Below are positions 18,488 through 27,445 of a stretch of 64,000 bases of DNA, piece by piece. The DNA lies in NCBI GenBank assembly GCA_020161015.1, contig JAIUOT010000056.1, positions 1 to 64,000 on the forward strand, read 5' to 3'. Positions within the stretch are counted from its first letter, which is position 1. The number at the start of each line of letters is the position of its first letter. Below the pieces are notes generated by a model. The model was given only the letters and a program-made list of their open reading frames with translations. It was not told where the DNA came from and searched no databases. Both the position numbers and the translations under genes were made by a program. This stretch comes from Actinomycetota bacterium (lineage in GTDB: Bacteria > Actinomycetota > Actinomycetes > Propionibacteriales > Propionibacteriaceae).

Positions 18488-21187
18488 TCAGGCGGTCCTG
18501 GTCACCGCCAGGTTGTCCGTTCCGACGGTGATCGGCGCGTTGGTGGTGGACGCCTCCACCCAGGCCGCGACCCCCACCGCGCCGGCGTCCTGGAGGGTCG
18601 GCTGGGTGTCGGTCGTGGTCAGCAGCCAGCTGGAGGGCTGGGTCTGGCCGGTGACCCACAGCCGGGTCTTCAGGGTGGTGGTGCCGGTGCCGGTCGCCTG
18701 GAAGCCGAGGGTGAGCCGGGTGCCCGGGCTGTAGGTGAGGCCTGAGACCGTCGCCGCACCGAGGGTGTACTCGGTCGACCCGACCACCTTGGCCAGCACG
18801 ACGCTGACCGCGCCGGTCTTGGCGAACCGCACCTTCGCGCGGTAGGCACCGTCGGTGCCCTTGCGGAGGTCGAGGTTCACGTGCGCCTGCCCGCCGGCCG
18901 GCACCTTGTCGAGACTGAGCTCGACGGTCCCGTCGACGTCCCGGCCGCTCGTGGAGCCGAGCATCGCGGAGCGGGTGCTGGACGCGGCCAGCGCGAGTTT
19001 GCCGACGCCGCCGGAGACCGTGAAGCCGGTCCCGCTGGTCGTCCAGGCGCCGCCGGTGGTCGCCGACCCCCAGCCGGAGGCGACGGCCGTCCCGAAGTCC
19101 GCGGACACGATCTTCGTCGTGCCGGCGGCCGGGGAGGTCGCGGTCGGCGTGGGCGTCGGCGAAGCGGTGGTCGGCGTCGGGGTCGGGGTGGGCGTCGGGG
19201 TCGGCGTGGACGTGCCGCCGCCGGCGGCCGTCACGGTCTGACCGTCGAGGGTGATCACGCCGCGGTCTCCGGTGTTGACGCCGCTGGCGAACAGCACGGC
19301 GATGTCGGAGGGCAGGGCCTTCGCCGACCCGTCCGCCCCGCTGCCGGAGACCACCCGGTAGTCACCGGTGGAGGTGCTCGCCAGGTAGGGGTTGGTCGTC
19401 GCGTTGGACAGCTGGCTGCTCTGCTCCAGCTTCTTGGCGGTCTGGAAGGCCGGCACGGAGGAGTAGATCTCCGTGGTCGCGCCGGACTTCTCGTTCCACG
19501 ACGTCCAGTACTTCGAGTCGCCGGTCGGGGCCTGGTAGTAGCTGTTGTTCGACATCAGCGACATCGCCTGGGTGGCGGTCGTGTTGCCGGCGTACTTCAG
19601 GTCACCGCCGGTGATCATCACGTGACGGCCGTTGTCGGAGCTGCCGCCGGTGATGATGTTGTTCACGATCTCGGTGCCCACGGTGTCCGGACCGATCCGG
19701 GCGGCAGCGAAGCCACCGGTGTTGGTGGTGGCCTGGCGGGGGTCGTCGTACACGCCGATAGCCGCCCGGTTGTTCACCATCGTGTTGTTGTAGACGCGGA
19801 CGTGCGCCGAGCCGAGGTACATCCCGTACCCGCCGCCGTAGGCCGGGCTGTTCCAGCCGTTGTCGACGAAGAGGTTGGACGCCACGATCGCCTTGTCGCT
19901 GATCTCGTACACCAGGCCGTGGCGGGCGTTGCCCTTCACCACGTTTCCGTACATGGTCAGGTTCTTGCAGCCGAGGTCGCACCAGAAGCCGGACGCGCGC
20001 TGGCCGCCGTTGTTGCTCAGGCTGCTGTAGCGCACGGTCATGCCGTAGGTGCCGGTGAGCTTGGCCGCGGCCGCGCCACAGGCCCAGCTGCAGTTCACGC
20101 CGTAGGCGTCGGCGTTGTTCCCGTCGAGCCGCGAGTACTCGATCGTCACGTTGTCGGAGGGGACCGTCGAGCGGGCCGACCAGTTGCCGTCGTAGTTGAG
20201 GCCGTTGGCGCCGTTGGAGGACAGCACCGAGCGGCGGAACGTGAGGTTGGTGGTCTGCCACGCCTGCACTCCCGCGCCCGCGTTCTCGACGAACGCCGAG
20301 TTCTCGAACAGCACGTTGGAGCCGCCGTTGACGAGCACGGCGCTCGCCGTCGCGTTGCGGATCTGGTTGCTGGCGTACCGGCGGAACCCGATGCCCTTGA
20401 GGGCGAAGTTGGTCGGCTTGTACAGCGCCATGCCCTGGGCGAACTTCGTCAGCTCGACCGAGTTCCCGGCCGGGTCGAAGCCGATGTGCATGACCTTGTT
20501 GGCCCAGTCGTAGTAGAAGCTGTTCGCCGTCATGGCCGAGAGCGACGCGGCCTGGGTGAGCTGGGTGCCGTTGCGGAACACCATCTGCGGGTCGCCGAGC
20601 GAGGCCCCGGCGCCGAGGGCGTCGGAGTAGCTGCAGGGCCCGTCTGCGGCCTGGTTCGACGGCGCGCGCGTGTAGTACTTCTGGGCGCACAGGTCGGGGG
20701 TCGACCAGCTCACCTTGTAGTCGGTCGAGGAGACCTTGGTCCAGTTGGTCACCGGCTCGGTGCCGTCGAACCACACGGTCTCGCCGGGGTAGTTCTGGAT
20801 CGTGACGCCGGAGGGGACCGGCGTGAAGTAGTAGGTGCCGCCGATGTTGTAGCCGCTCGTGGCGGACGCGCCCTGGCGGTAGACGCCGCCGCGGACGACG
20901 ACCGTGCCGCCGGCCTTCACGGTGGTCATCGCCTTGTAGAGGGTCTTGAACGGGGCGGCGAGCGTGCCGGCGTTGGTGTCGGACCCGTTGGTCGCGACGT
21001 AGAGGGCGCCCGCGGGCGCGGCGTAGCTGGGGGCCAGCGCCGCTGCGGCACTGCCGGGGACGGACGAGGAGAGCGCGAGGGTGGCCGCGGAACTCTCCTG
21101 CGTCGGGACGATCGCCGAGACCAGGCCTGTCACCAGGCCCGCCACCACGGCGGTGAAGACCCGCGAGCGGGTACGGAACACATGCAT
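18488..21187 (-). CDS. Secreted right-handed beta-helix protein with Thr-Pro linker and C-terminal domain X
   Basis: An 899-residue exported protein. A basic N-terminus and hydrophobic core (VVAGLVTGLVSAIV) form a signal peptide of about 35 residues. ALYVATNGSDTNAGT and APFKTLYKAM open a DUF1565/pectate-lyase-like right-handed beta-helix spanning about residues 58-630, with Asn-rich turns such as YSSLSNNGGQ and VYNNTMVNNR. A Thr-Pro repeat linker (about 654-685) leads to a beta-sandwich domain of about 205 residues (SADFGTAVASGWG, GGAW) that matches the two X domains of the giant protein. Beta-helix proteins often bind or cleave acidic polysaccharides; no catalytic residues can be assigned. 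The ATG at 21187 has GGAG six bases upstream. Its neighbour 21322-23256 is a tandem paralogue lacking linker and domain X. Confidence 0.85.
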   Translation of the reverse strand: MHVFRTRSRVFTAVVAGLVTGLVSAIVPTQESSAATLALSSSVPGSAAAALAPSYAAPAGALYVATNGSDTNAGTLAAPFKTLYKAMTTVKAGGTVVVRGGVYRQGASATSGYNIGGTYYFTPVPSGVTIQNYPGETVWFDGTEPVTNWTKVSSTDYKVSWSTPDLCAQKYYTRAPSNQAADGPCSYSDALGAGASLGDPQMVFRNGTQLTQAASLSAMTANSFYYDWANKVMHIGFDPAGNSVELTKFAQGMALYKPTNFALKGIGFRRYASNQIRNATASAVLVNGGSNVLFENSAFVENAGAGVQAWQTTNLTFRRSVLSSNGANGLNYDGNWSARSTVPSDNVTIEYSRLDGNNADAYGVNCSWACGAAAAKLTGTYGMTVRYSSLSNNGGQRASGFWCDLGCKNLTMYGNVVKGNARHGLVYEISDKAIVASNLFVDNGWNSPAYGGGYGMYLGSAHVRVYNNTMVNNRAAIGVYDDPRQATTNTGGFAAARIGPDTVGTEIVNNIITGGSSDNGRHVMITGGDLKYAGNTTATQAMSLMSNNSYYQAPTGDSKYWTSWNEKSGATTEIYSSVPAFQTAKKLEQSSQLSNATTNPYLASTSTGDYRVVSGSGADGSAKALPSDIAVLFASGVNTGDRGVITLDGQTVTAAGGGTSTPTPTPTPTPTPTTASPTPTPTATSPAAGTTKIVSADFGTAVASGWGSATTGGAWTTSGTGFTVSGGVGKLALAASSTRSAMLGSTSGRDVDGTVELSLDKVPAGGQAHVNLDLRKGTDGAYRAKVRFAKTGAVSVVLAKVVGSTEYTLGAATVSGLTYSPGTRLTLGFQATGTGTTTLKTRLWVTGQTQPSSWLLTTTDTQPTLQDAGAVGVAAWVEASTTNAPITVGTDNLAVTRTA

Positions 21188-21269
21188 ATCGGACTCCGAT
21201 GGGGGGGTTGTCGGATGTCTGCGGGGCTCCGGACGGGGGCGAGAGAGCCGGATGCTCCGCGGACGCCTC

Positions 21270-21299
21270 AGCCTAACATTCCTGAGTATTCCCTGGGAA
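21270..21299 (-). promoter_or_regulatory. Candidate promoter TTCCCA-18-TAGGCT for the first beta-helix gene
   Basis: On the minus strand TTCCCA (21299-21294) and TAGGCT (21275-21270) are spaced 18 bases apart in one of the few AT-rich stretches here. A start near 21262 would give a leader of about 75 bases. It overlaps the terminator-like hairpin at 21281-21309, so the two functions would share DNA. Confidence 0.3.
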
Positions 21300-21309
21300 A
21301 TTTCTCAGG
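21281..21309 (-). terminator. Imperfect hairpin after the second beta-helix gene
   Basis: CCTGAG and CTCAGG pair as the outer stem, with TTCCC/GGGAA as an inner stem, 13 bases past the stop at 21322. It is AT-richer than the surrounding DNA. It is plausibly a terminator between the two tandem paralogues. Confidence 0.45.
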
Positions 21310-21321
21310 CGGAATTCGGGA

Positions 21322-23256
21322 CTACCGGTCGGCGATGACACCCCGGTCGTGGCCGGAGCGGGCGACGCCGAGGAGGTCGGCGATGTCCGCGGGCAGGTCG
21401 GCCGCCGACCCGCACGCCTCGCTGTCGCCCTTCACCGAGTAGTCCCCGCTCGCGGGCGCCGTCAGGAAGGGGTTCGCCCCGCTCCTGACCAGCTCGCTGC
21501 CCACCTCGTGGCCCTTGCTGGCGATCACCGCGTCCACAGAGGTGAAGATCTCGGTGGTTGCTCCCTTGTGCTCGGTCCAGGCCAGCCAGTACTTCGACCC
21601 GCCGGACGGGTTGTAGTAGGAGTTGTGGCTGATCGTGCCGACCACGCTGCTCGCCGTGGTGTTGCCGGCGTACTTCAGGTCGGCGCCGCTCACCGCCAGC
21701 TGGCGACCGGTCTTGCTGCTGCCCCCGGTGACGATGTTGTTGACGAAGTCGACCCCGACCGTGTTGGCGCCCAGCTTCTGGTCGTTCTCTCCGGCGGCCG
21801 AACGCGCGTCGTCGTAGATCGCCACGCCGGCGTTGTTGTCGACCAGCGTGTTGTTGTAGACGCGGACGTCGGCGGACCCGATGTAGAGCGCGTAGCCACC
21901 GCCGTAGGCGGGGCTGTCCCACCCGTTGCGCACGAAAAGGTTGGACGCCACGACCGCGCCGGAGCTGACCTCGTACACCAGTCCGTGGCGGTCGTTGTCG
22001 ATGAAGTCGTTGCGGTAGGCGGTCAGGTCGCCGCAGCCCAGGTCGCACCAGAAGCCGGACCCCCGTCCGCCTCCGTTGCGGCTGAAGCTGCTGTCGCGCA
22101 GGGTGATGCCGACCGTCCCGGTCACCTTCGCCCCGGCCGCGCCGCAGGCCCACGTGCAGTTGACGCCGTAGCGGTCGCGGTTGTTGTCGTCCAGCCGCGA
22201 GGACTCGATCACCAGGTCGTCGGTCACGTCGTAGCCGGCCGCGCGCTTGGCCCACACGCCGTCCACGTACAGCCCGTTGGAGCCGTTGCCCGACAGCACC
22301 GACTGGCGGACGGTGAGTCCGGTCGTCTGCCACACCAGGAGGCCGGCGCCCGCGTTCTCGGTGAACACCGAGCGCTCGACCAGCACCGTGGAGCCGCCGT
22401 TGAGCAGCACGGCGCCACCGGTCGCGTTGGTGTACTGGTTGCTGGCGTAGCGGCGGAAGCCGATGCCCTTGATGCTCAGGTTCGAGGGCTGGTACAGCGC
22501 CAGCGCCTGCGCGAAGCGGGTGGCCTCGACCGTGCTCCCCGAGGGGTTGAAGCGCACGTGGAGCACCTTCTTGCTCCAGTCGTAGTAGAACTTCGAGGTC
22601 GACGTCATCTTCTTCAGCGAGCTCACCTGGGTGAGCTGCTTGCCGTTGCGGAACAGCATCTGCGGGTCGCCGAGCGACGCCCCGGAGCCGACGGCGTCGG
22701 GGAAGCTGCACGGTCCGCTCGTACCCGGGCTGGACGGCTTGCGCGTGTAGTACTTCTGGGCGCACAGGTCAGGGGTGGACCAGCTGACCTTGTAGTCCTT
22801 CTTCGAGACCTTCTTCCACGAGGAGATCCGGACAGTGCCGTCCAGCCACACCGTCTCCCCCGGGTAGCTCTGGATCGTCACCCCCGCGGGCAGGCTCGTG
22901 TAGTAGGTGCCGCCGGTGTTGAACCCGGTCGCCGCGCCGGCGCCCTCGCGGTACACGCCTCCGCGCAGCACGATCGTGCCGCCGGCCTTGACCGTCTTCA
23001 TCGCCTTGGCGAGCGTGGCGAACGGAGCCTCCGGCGTGCCGGTGGCCGAGTCCGAACCGCCCGGGGCGACGTAGAGCGCCGCCGCGGGTGCCGAGTAGTC
23101 GGCCGGGATCGCGTCGTCGATCGTCGCGGGCAGGCGGGAGGAGGTGACCGTCGCCGCCTGCGCGGGCGCGGCGGGGACGGCGACGAACCCGAGGCCGGCC
23201 AGGGCCACGAGAACGGCGGTGCACAGGGACACAAAAATCGCGGGGGGACGCAACAC
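21322..23256 (-). CDS. Secreted right-handed beta-helix protein (tandem paralogue)
   Basis: A 644-residue exported protein. The signal peptide has the core VSLCTAVLVALAGLGFVAV and ends near APAQAA. The rest is one beta-helix domain closely matching 18488-21187 along its length: ALYVAPGGSDSATGT, TVKAGGTIVLRGGVYRE, VTIQSYPGETVWLDGT, STPDLCAQKYYTRKPS, VNCTWACGAAGAKVTGT and SGFWCDLGCGDLTAYRN. It stops after the domain, without the Thr-Pro linker or domain X. Conserved Cys pairs suggest extracellular disulfides. The GTG at 23256 has GGAG five bases upstream. A role in binding or processing the exported polymer is inferred from the locus only. Confidence 0.85.
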   Translation of the reverse strand: MLRPPAIFVSLCTAVLVALAGLGFVAVPAAPAQAATVTSSRLPATIDDAIPADYSAPAAALYVAPGGSDSATGTPEAPFATLAKAMKTVKAGGTIVLRGGVYREGAGAATGFNTGGTYYTSLPAGVTIQSYPGETVWLDGTVRISSWKKVSKKDYKVSWSTPDLCAQKYYTRKPSSPGTSGPCSFPDAVGSGASLGDPQMLFRNGKQLTQVSSLKKMTSTSKFYYDWSKKVLHVRFNPSGSTVEATRFAQALALYQPSNLSIKGIGFRRYASNQYTNATGGAVLLNGGSTVLVERSVFTENAGAGLLVWQTTGLTVRQSVLSGNGSNGLYVDGVWAKRAAGYDVTDDLVIESSRLDDNNRDRYGVNCTWACGAAGAKVTGTVGITLRDSSFSRNGGGRGSGFWCDLGCGDLTAYRNDFIDNDRHGLVYEVSSGAVVASNLFVRNGWDSPAYGGGYALYIGSADVRVYNNTLVDNNAGVAIYDDARSAAGENDQKLGANTVGVDFVNNIVTGGSSKTGRQLAVSGADLKYAGNTTASSVVGTISHNSYYNPSGGSKYWLAWTEHKGATTEIFTSVDAVIASKGHEVGSELVRSGANPFLTAPASGDYSVKGDSEACGSAADLPADIADLLGVARSGHDRGVIADR

Positions 23257-23313
23257 GAGAACTCCAGGGAACGGGGACCGGGGGATCCAGACGCTCAGGA
23301 AAATCTAAGAAAG

Positions 23314-23341
23314 AGCGTAACAGTACCCACGGGCCCTGTAA
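23314..23341 (-). promoter_or_regulatory. Candidate promoter TTACAG-16-TACGCT for the second beta-helix gene
   Basis: On the minus strand TTACAG (23341-23336) is followed after 16 bases by TACGCT (23319-23314, TAnnnT type) in an AT-rich stretch. This leaves a leader of about 50 bases before the GTG at 23256. Confidence 0.3.
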
Positions 23342-23358
23342 TCCCCCCGTGTGGGGGA
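23342..23358 (-). terminator. Short hairpin after the CDP-alcohol phosphotransferase gene
   Basis: TCCCCC and GGGGGA form a 6-bp stem with a 5-base loop, starting 3 bases past the stop at 23362. It is a weak terminator candidate for the operon 27901-23362 and directly abuts the promoter proposed for the next gene. Confidence 0.3.
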
Positions 23359-23361
23359 CCC

Positions 23362-24120
23362 TCAACCGGCGGTGGAGACCCTCCGGTACCAGCGCGGCAG
23401 CTGGGCCAGCAGCAACAGCACGTTCGTGACCGCCAGCACGACGTACACCCAGCGCCACACGTCGAACCAGCCCAGCAGCACCATCGTCCAGGAGAGGAAG
23501 CCGTAGTCGAGGAGCAGCGCGACGATGCTGGTGAGCGTCGACTGCGCCCCCTCGCTGTGGGCGAGCACCTGTTGCTTGGCCCCCGCGTTGCGCAGCAGGA
23601 GGTCGGTCAGGATGATCGTGAAGAACCACGCGGAGGCCTGGAGCGCGAACACCAGCGGCACCGTCGCGGTCCACAGGTCCCAGCCGTCGAGGTTGCGCAC
23701 CCACATGATCGCCACGGCGAGGTGGAAGCTCGAGGTCTTGAAGGCGTCGATCACGTGGTCGAGCCACTCCCCCGCCAGCGAGCCGCCGCCCTGGAGCCGG
23801 GCCACCTGACCGTCGGCGGAATCGAGCGCGTAGCCGATCACGAGCAGGGCCGCGACGGTCACGCCGATCAGCAGCGACGGCGTCGCCAGTGCCAGCAGGA
23901 CGATGCCGGTGAACGTGAACAACGCGCTGATCAGGCTGATCATGTTGGGGCTCAGGCCGAGCCGGTAGCCGGTCGCGGCGAACACCCGTCCCACCGGACG
24001 GTTCACCCAGCGCGAGTAGGCGGGCGCGTTGCGGTTGCTCTTCTGCGCCTGCCGCAGCGTGGAGTGCACCACGCCCCAGGGGGCTGTGCGCTCCACCAGG
24101 GGGGTCCGCTGCTGTGTCAT
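23362..24120 (-). CDS. CDP-alcohol phosphatidyltransferase family membrane enzyme
   Basis: A 252-residue membrane protein with about six hydrophobic segments. It carries the full family signature D-X2-DG-X2-AR-X8-G-X3-D-X3-D in DSADGQVARL, GEWLDHVID, the metal and CDP-binding aspartates. Such enzymes transfer a phospho-alcohol or phospho-diacylglycerol group from a CDP donor to an alcohol acceptor at the membrane. The ATG at 24120 lies four bases behind the stop of the upstream glycosyltransferase gene. The operon also contains a TagD-like cytidylyltransferase (27446-27901) that could make its CDP substrate. That points to a dedicated phosphodiester or glycolipid rather than housekeeping phospholipid synthesis, though the acceptor is unknown. 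Confidence 0.85.
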   Translation of the reverse strand: MTQQRTPLVERTAPWGVVHSTLRQAQKSNRNAPAYSRWVNRPVGRVFAATGYRLGLSPNMISLISALFTFTGIVLLALATPSLLIGVTVAALLVIGYALDSADGQVARLQGGGSLAGEWLDHVIDAFKTSSFHLAVAIMWVRNLDGWDLWTATVPLVFALQASAWFFTIILTDLLLRNAGAKQQVLAHSEGAQSTLTSIVALLLDYGFLSWTMVLLGWFDVWRWVYVVLAVTNVLLLLAQLPRWYRRVSTAG

Positions 24121-24124
24121 CGGT

Positions 24125-26257
24125 TCACGATCCCTTCTGCCGTCCGGCCGGTGGCACCCGGGTGCCGGCCCACGCCGCGACGCCCGCCACACTGCCGCCC
24201 ACCGCGGCCAGCAGGCCCTGTGGACGGACGAGCAGCTGCCGCCGCCCGCCGCGCAGCCAGATCCGCAGCGACTCCCGCGGCGTGGACAGCAGCCAGCGCG
24301 CCCTGTCGGCCCGCCCGGCCAGCCGTGCGCCGAAGAGCAACCGGTTCCGGGTGTTGTACCAGTAGTACAGCGATGACTTGCCCTCCGCACCCCTTTCGGT
24401 GTGGGTGCCGCCCTCGTCGTGGGTCACCGTGAGGTCCTCGCGCAGCATGAGCCGCAGCCCGAGCGCAGCGGCGCGCCGGCTGAGGTCGACGTCCTCCCAG
24501 TACAGGAAGTAGCCGTCGGCGAAGCCGTCCAGCGCGGCGAAGGCCTCGCCGCCGAAGGCGAGGCAGGCTCCGGACAGCCAGTTCTTCCAGTCCGGGTCGT
24601 CGTCGCCGTCCACCCAGCCGGTGCGGATCCGGCCGGTGCGCATGTCGATCGTCGACCCCCGGAAGAACGGACGCCCGTCCGGGCGGAGAACCAGCGGGCT
24701 GACCAGCGCGCGCGGGTCCTCGCGGACGCACTGTCCCAGCCCGGCGACGACACCGGGGTCGGCCACGGCGTCGGGATTGAGGGTCACGAAGACCCGGCAG
24801 CCCAGGGCCGCGGCACGCAGCACTCCCAGGTTGACGCCCTCTCCGAAGCCGGGGTTCTGGTCGGGCGCCACCAGCTCCCAGCCCCGCTCTCCGGCCAGGC
24901 GGGCGATCGCCTCCCGCTCGGCCGTCGTGGAGAAGCTGTCCACGACGACGACCTGCACCCCGGGCATCGCAGCGGCGACGTTGCGCTCGAGCAGCGCACT
25001 CGAGCCGTAATTCACCACCACCAGGCCCACCCGGCCGGTGTCCTCGGCCGACGCCATCGCCGCGCGCAGCTCGTCTCCGAAGCCTCGCCGGCCGTGGCCG
25101 GCCGTCGGGGAGCCGATCGCCTCGGCCACCAGGCCCGCCATGCCGGCCTGGTAGACGGGCGGGTCGTGCCGGGAGCGCGCGAGTTCCCGGTCGGACGCGG
25201 AGTCGGCGACCACCCGCGTCCAGTCGCCCGCGAGCCCGGTGACGGCCGCAGCGAGCGCGGCCGGGTCGCCCGGCGGCACGAGCCGGGCCGTGCGGTAGCC
25301 GCCGGCGGCCTCCTTCAGCCCGCTGGTGTCGCTGACGACGAGCGGACGCAGCGCCAGCATCGCCTCGACGGCGGTGTTGCCGAACGGCTCGTCGACCGTC
25401 GAGGGGACCAGCACGATGTCGGTGCGCGCGAAGTAGCCCCACACGTCGGGGTCGAAGCCGGCGAAGACCACGGCGTGCCCGAGGCCCGCCTCGGCGACGG
25501 TGGCACGCAACTCGGCCTCGAACCACTCGTAGCCCTCGAACACCGCTCCGAGCAGGGTCAGCCGGTAGCGCCCGGGCTCGGCCGCCTCGAGCCGGCGCAG
25601 CGCCTCCAGGGCCACCTGGGGGCCCTTGCGGGGCGACAGCCGTCCGATGAACAGCAGCTCGACCGGGCTGTCGAGCCGGGTCCGGGCGGGGACGGGCTCC
25701 GCCGGTCCGGGGACGCCGTTGTAGAGCAGCCGGCCGCGCCGCCGCAGCAGCGGCCAGGCCTCGCTGAGCACGTCCAGGCTGAAGCGGCTGTTCACCACCA
25801 GCACGCGGGCCAGCAGGAGCGGCAGGTACAGCACCCGGCGCAGCGCAGGGCGGATCGACTTCTCCGCCTCGTGCACGTGGCAGGCCACGGGGACGCCGGC
25901 CAGGCGTCCGGCGGCCAGCCACAGCGGGATCGTGATCGTGTTCACCAGCACCAGCGCAGCCCGCTCTGCGCGGATCAGCCGCAGCATCGGCGGGAGGCTG
26001 CGCAGCGCGTCCGCAGCGAGCCGGACTAGGCCGAGCGGCGACAGCGAGGACTTGCGCAGCACCGGCGAGCCGACGTACTCCACCACGGCGCCGCGCTCAC
26101 GAAGGGCGCCGGCCAGCGGCCCGTCCGACGGGAGCGCCACGACGACCCGGTGGCCCGCGGCGACCAGGCCGCCGACCGACTCCAGCAACACCCGGTCCGA
26201 GCCGTAGAGGTCGGGGCTCGGGTGCGCCACCACGACGGTGCGCGCCGCGTCGTCCAC
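24125..26257 (-). CDS. Two-domain glycosyltransferase: GT4 fused to GT2
   Basis: A 710-residue cytoplasmic protein. Residues 1-390 are a GT4 domain: HPSPDLYGSDRVLLESVGGL at the N-terminus, LLFIGRLSPRKGPQVALEAL, and VPSTVDEPFGNTAVEAM with the E-X7-E-like donor site. Residues 410-690 are a GT2 domain: VGLVVVNYGSSALLERN, NPGFGEGVNLGVLRA, TLNPDAVADP, GACLAFGGEAFAALDGF and YFLYWEDVDLSRR, as in rhamnosyl- and galactofuranosyl-type GT2 enzymes. One polypeptide could therefore add two successive sugars. The GTG at 26257 follows the upstream stop by five bases. dTDP-rhamnose made nearby is a candidate donor for the GT2 half. Confidence 0.88.
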   Translation of the reverse strand: MDDAARTVVVAHPSPDLYGSDRVLLESVGGLVAAGHRVVVALPSDGPLAGALRERGAVVEYVGSPVLRKSSLSPLGLVRLAADALRSLPPMLRLIRAERAALVLVNTITIPLWLAAGRLAGVPVACHVHEAEKSIRPALRRVLYLPLLLARVLVVNSRFSLDVLSEAWPLLRRRGRLLYNGVPGPAEPVPARTRLDSPVELLFIGRLSPRKGPQVALEALRRLEAAEPGRYRLTLLGAVFEGYEWFEAELRATVAEAGLGHAVVFAGFDPDVWGYFARTDIVLVPSTVDEPFGNTAVEAMLALRPLVVSDTSGLKEAAGGYRTARLVPPGDPAALAAAVTGLAGDWTRVVADSASDRELARSRHDPPVYQAGMAGLVAEAIGSPTAGHGRRGFGDELRAAMASAEDTGRVGLVVVNYGSSALLERNVAAAMPGVQVVVVDSFSTTAEREAIARLAGERGWELVAPDQNPGFGEGVNLGVLRAAALGCRVFVTLNPDAVADPGVVAGLGQCVREDPRALVSPLVLRPDGRPFFRGSTIDMRTGRIRTGWVDGDDDPDWKNWLSGACLAFGGEAFAALDGFADGYFLYWEDVDLSRRAAALGLRLMLREDLTVTHDEGGTHTERGAEGKSSLYYWYNTRNRLLFGARLAGRADRARWLLSTPRESLRIWLRGGRRQLLVRPQGLLAAVGGSVAGVAAWAGTRVPPAGRQKGS

Positions 26258-26262
26258 CCCGC

Positions 26263-27417
26263 TCAGCCCCCTGCCGTCTCGAAGCGCTGCCGTCGGGCGA
26301 GGCCGCGCGGCGAGGGTCGGCGGACGCGGGCGGCCGCCAGGTCGGACAGCAGGCGCTCGTAGGCGTCGGCGACGTCGTCCCAGGAGTAGCGGGCGATGTC
26401 ACGCTGCAGGTCGAGGCCACGGTCGCGGGCGCTCGCGGGATCGGCCTCGGCGAGCCGGAGGGCCGCGCCCACGCCGGCCTCGTCGGCGAAGTACTCCGCG
26501 AACGGACCGACCACCTCGCGGTTGAAGGACACGTCGAAGGCCACGACGAAGGCCGCCGCGCCGGCCGCACGCAGCAGGGACGGGTTGGTACCACCGACCG
26601 AGTGCCCGTGCAGGTAGGTCAGCGCGTTGGCGTAGAGCTGGTCCAGCAGCTCCTGGTCCCACAGCCCGCCGACCAGCCGGACGCGCTCGTCCGCCGCCTC
26701 GTGGATCGCCGCGGTGTACTCGTCGGAGTAGGGCGCGGAACCGACCACGACCAGCGGCCGGGCTGCGTCGCTGGCCACGTAGCCGCGGACGATCTCCAGC
26801 ACGTGGTTCTCCGGCTCGAAGCGGGCCACCACCAGGTGGTAGCCGTGGGGCTCCAGACCGAGTTCGCGGAGGCGGCCCGAGCCGGGCTCGGTGAGGATCG
26901 GCGCCCCGTACGCGATCAGCCGGGTCTCCGCGGAGAACTTGTCGCGGTAGTAGTCGGCGATGCCCTGGGCGTCCGCGATCAGCGCGTCCGACCAGCGCAC
27001 GGCCATCGCCTCGCCCATCCGGTAGTACCTGCTGCCGATCGGGCCCCATTTGGCGCGCTTCCACTCCAGGCCGTCCACGTGGGTGGCCACCGGGATGCCG
27101 CGCGCACGCACCACCGGCAGCAGCGGGGCGTTCGCCGCGTTGAACACGATCGCGGAGTCGACACCGGCGAGGCTGCGGTGCAGCACGGACAGCGCGGTGT
27201 GCGAGATGGTCTCCAGCGAGCGACGACGCACGGACGGCAGGTTCACCAGCTCCATGCCGAGGTACTCGTCGAGGATCGCCTCGCCGTCCGCGGGACGGCA
27301 GTAGACGACCACTTCGTGGCCACGGGCCGCGAGCCGGGAGCCGACCTCCTCGATCGCGGTCTCGAAGCCGCCGTAGCGCGCCGGCACGCCACGGGTGCCG
27401 ATGAGGGCAACACGCAT
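26263..27417 (-). CDS. Rhamnosyltransferase-like GT4 protein (DUF1972/Cps2T type)
   Basis: A 384-residue protein beginning MRVALIGTRGVPARYGGFET, the hallmark of the DUF1972 N-terminal domain in Cps2T-like rhamnosyltransferases. Other landmarks are VNLPSVRRRSLETISHTAL, THVDGLEWKRAKWG, VARFEPENHVLEIVRGY and HGHSVGGTNPSLLRAAG, with the donor-site segment matching Cps2T relatives. These enzymes transfer rhamnose from dTDP-rhamnose to the first sugar on the lipid carrier, which fits the rml genes at 29109-32455. It is the second gene of the minus-strand operon. The exact acceptor is not deducible. Confidence 0.85.
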   Translation of the reverse strand: MRVALIGTRGVPARYGGFETAIEEVGSRLAARGHEVVVYCRPADGEAILDEYLGMELVNLPSVRRRSLETISHTALSVLHRSLAGVDSAIVFNAANAPLLPVVRARGIPVATHVDGLEWKRAKWGPIGSRYYRMGEAMAVRWSDALIADAQGIADYYRDKFSAETRLIAYGAPILTEPGSGRLRELGLEPHGYHLVVARFEPENHVLEIVRGYVASDAARPLVVVGSAPYSDEYTAAIHEAADERVRLVGGLWDQELLDQLYANALTYLHGHSVGGTNPSLLRAAGAAAFVVAFDVSFNREVVGPFAEYFADEAGVGAALRLAEADPASARDRGLDLQRDIARYSWDDVADAYERLLSDLAAARVRRPSPRGLARRQRFETAGG

Positions 27418-27445
27418 CCTGATCCCCTGAGCTTCCCCGAGCCGG

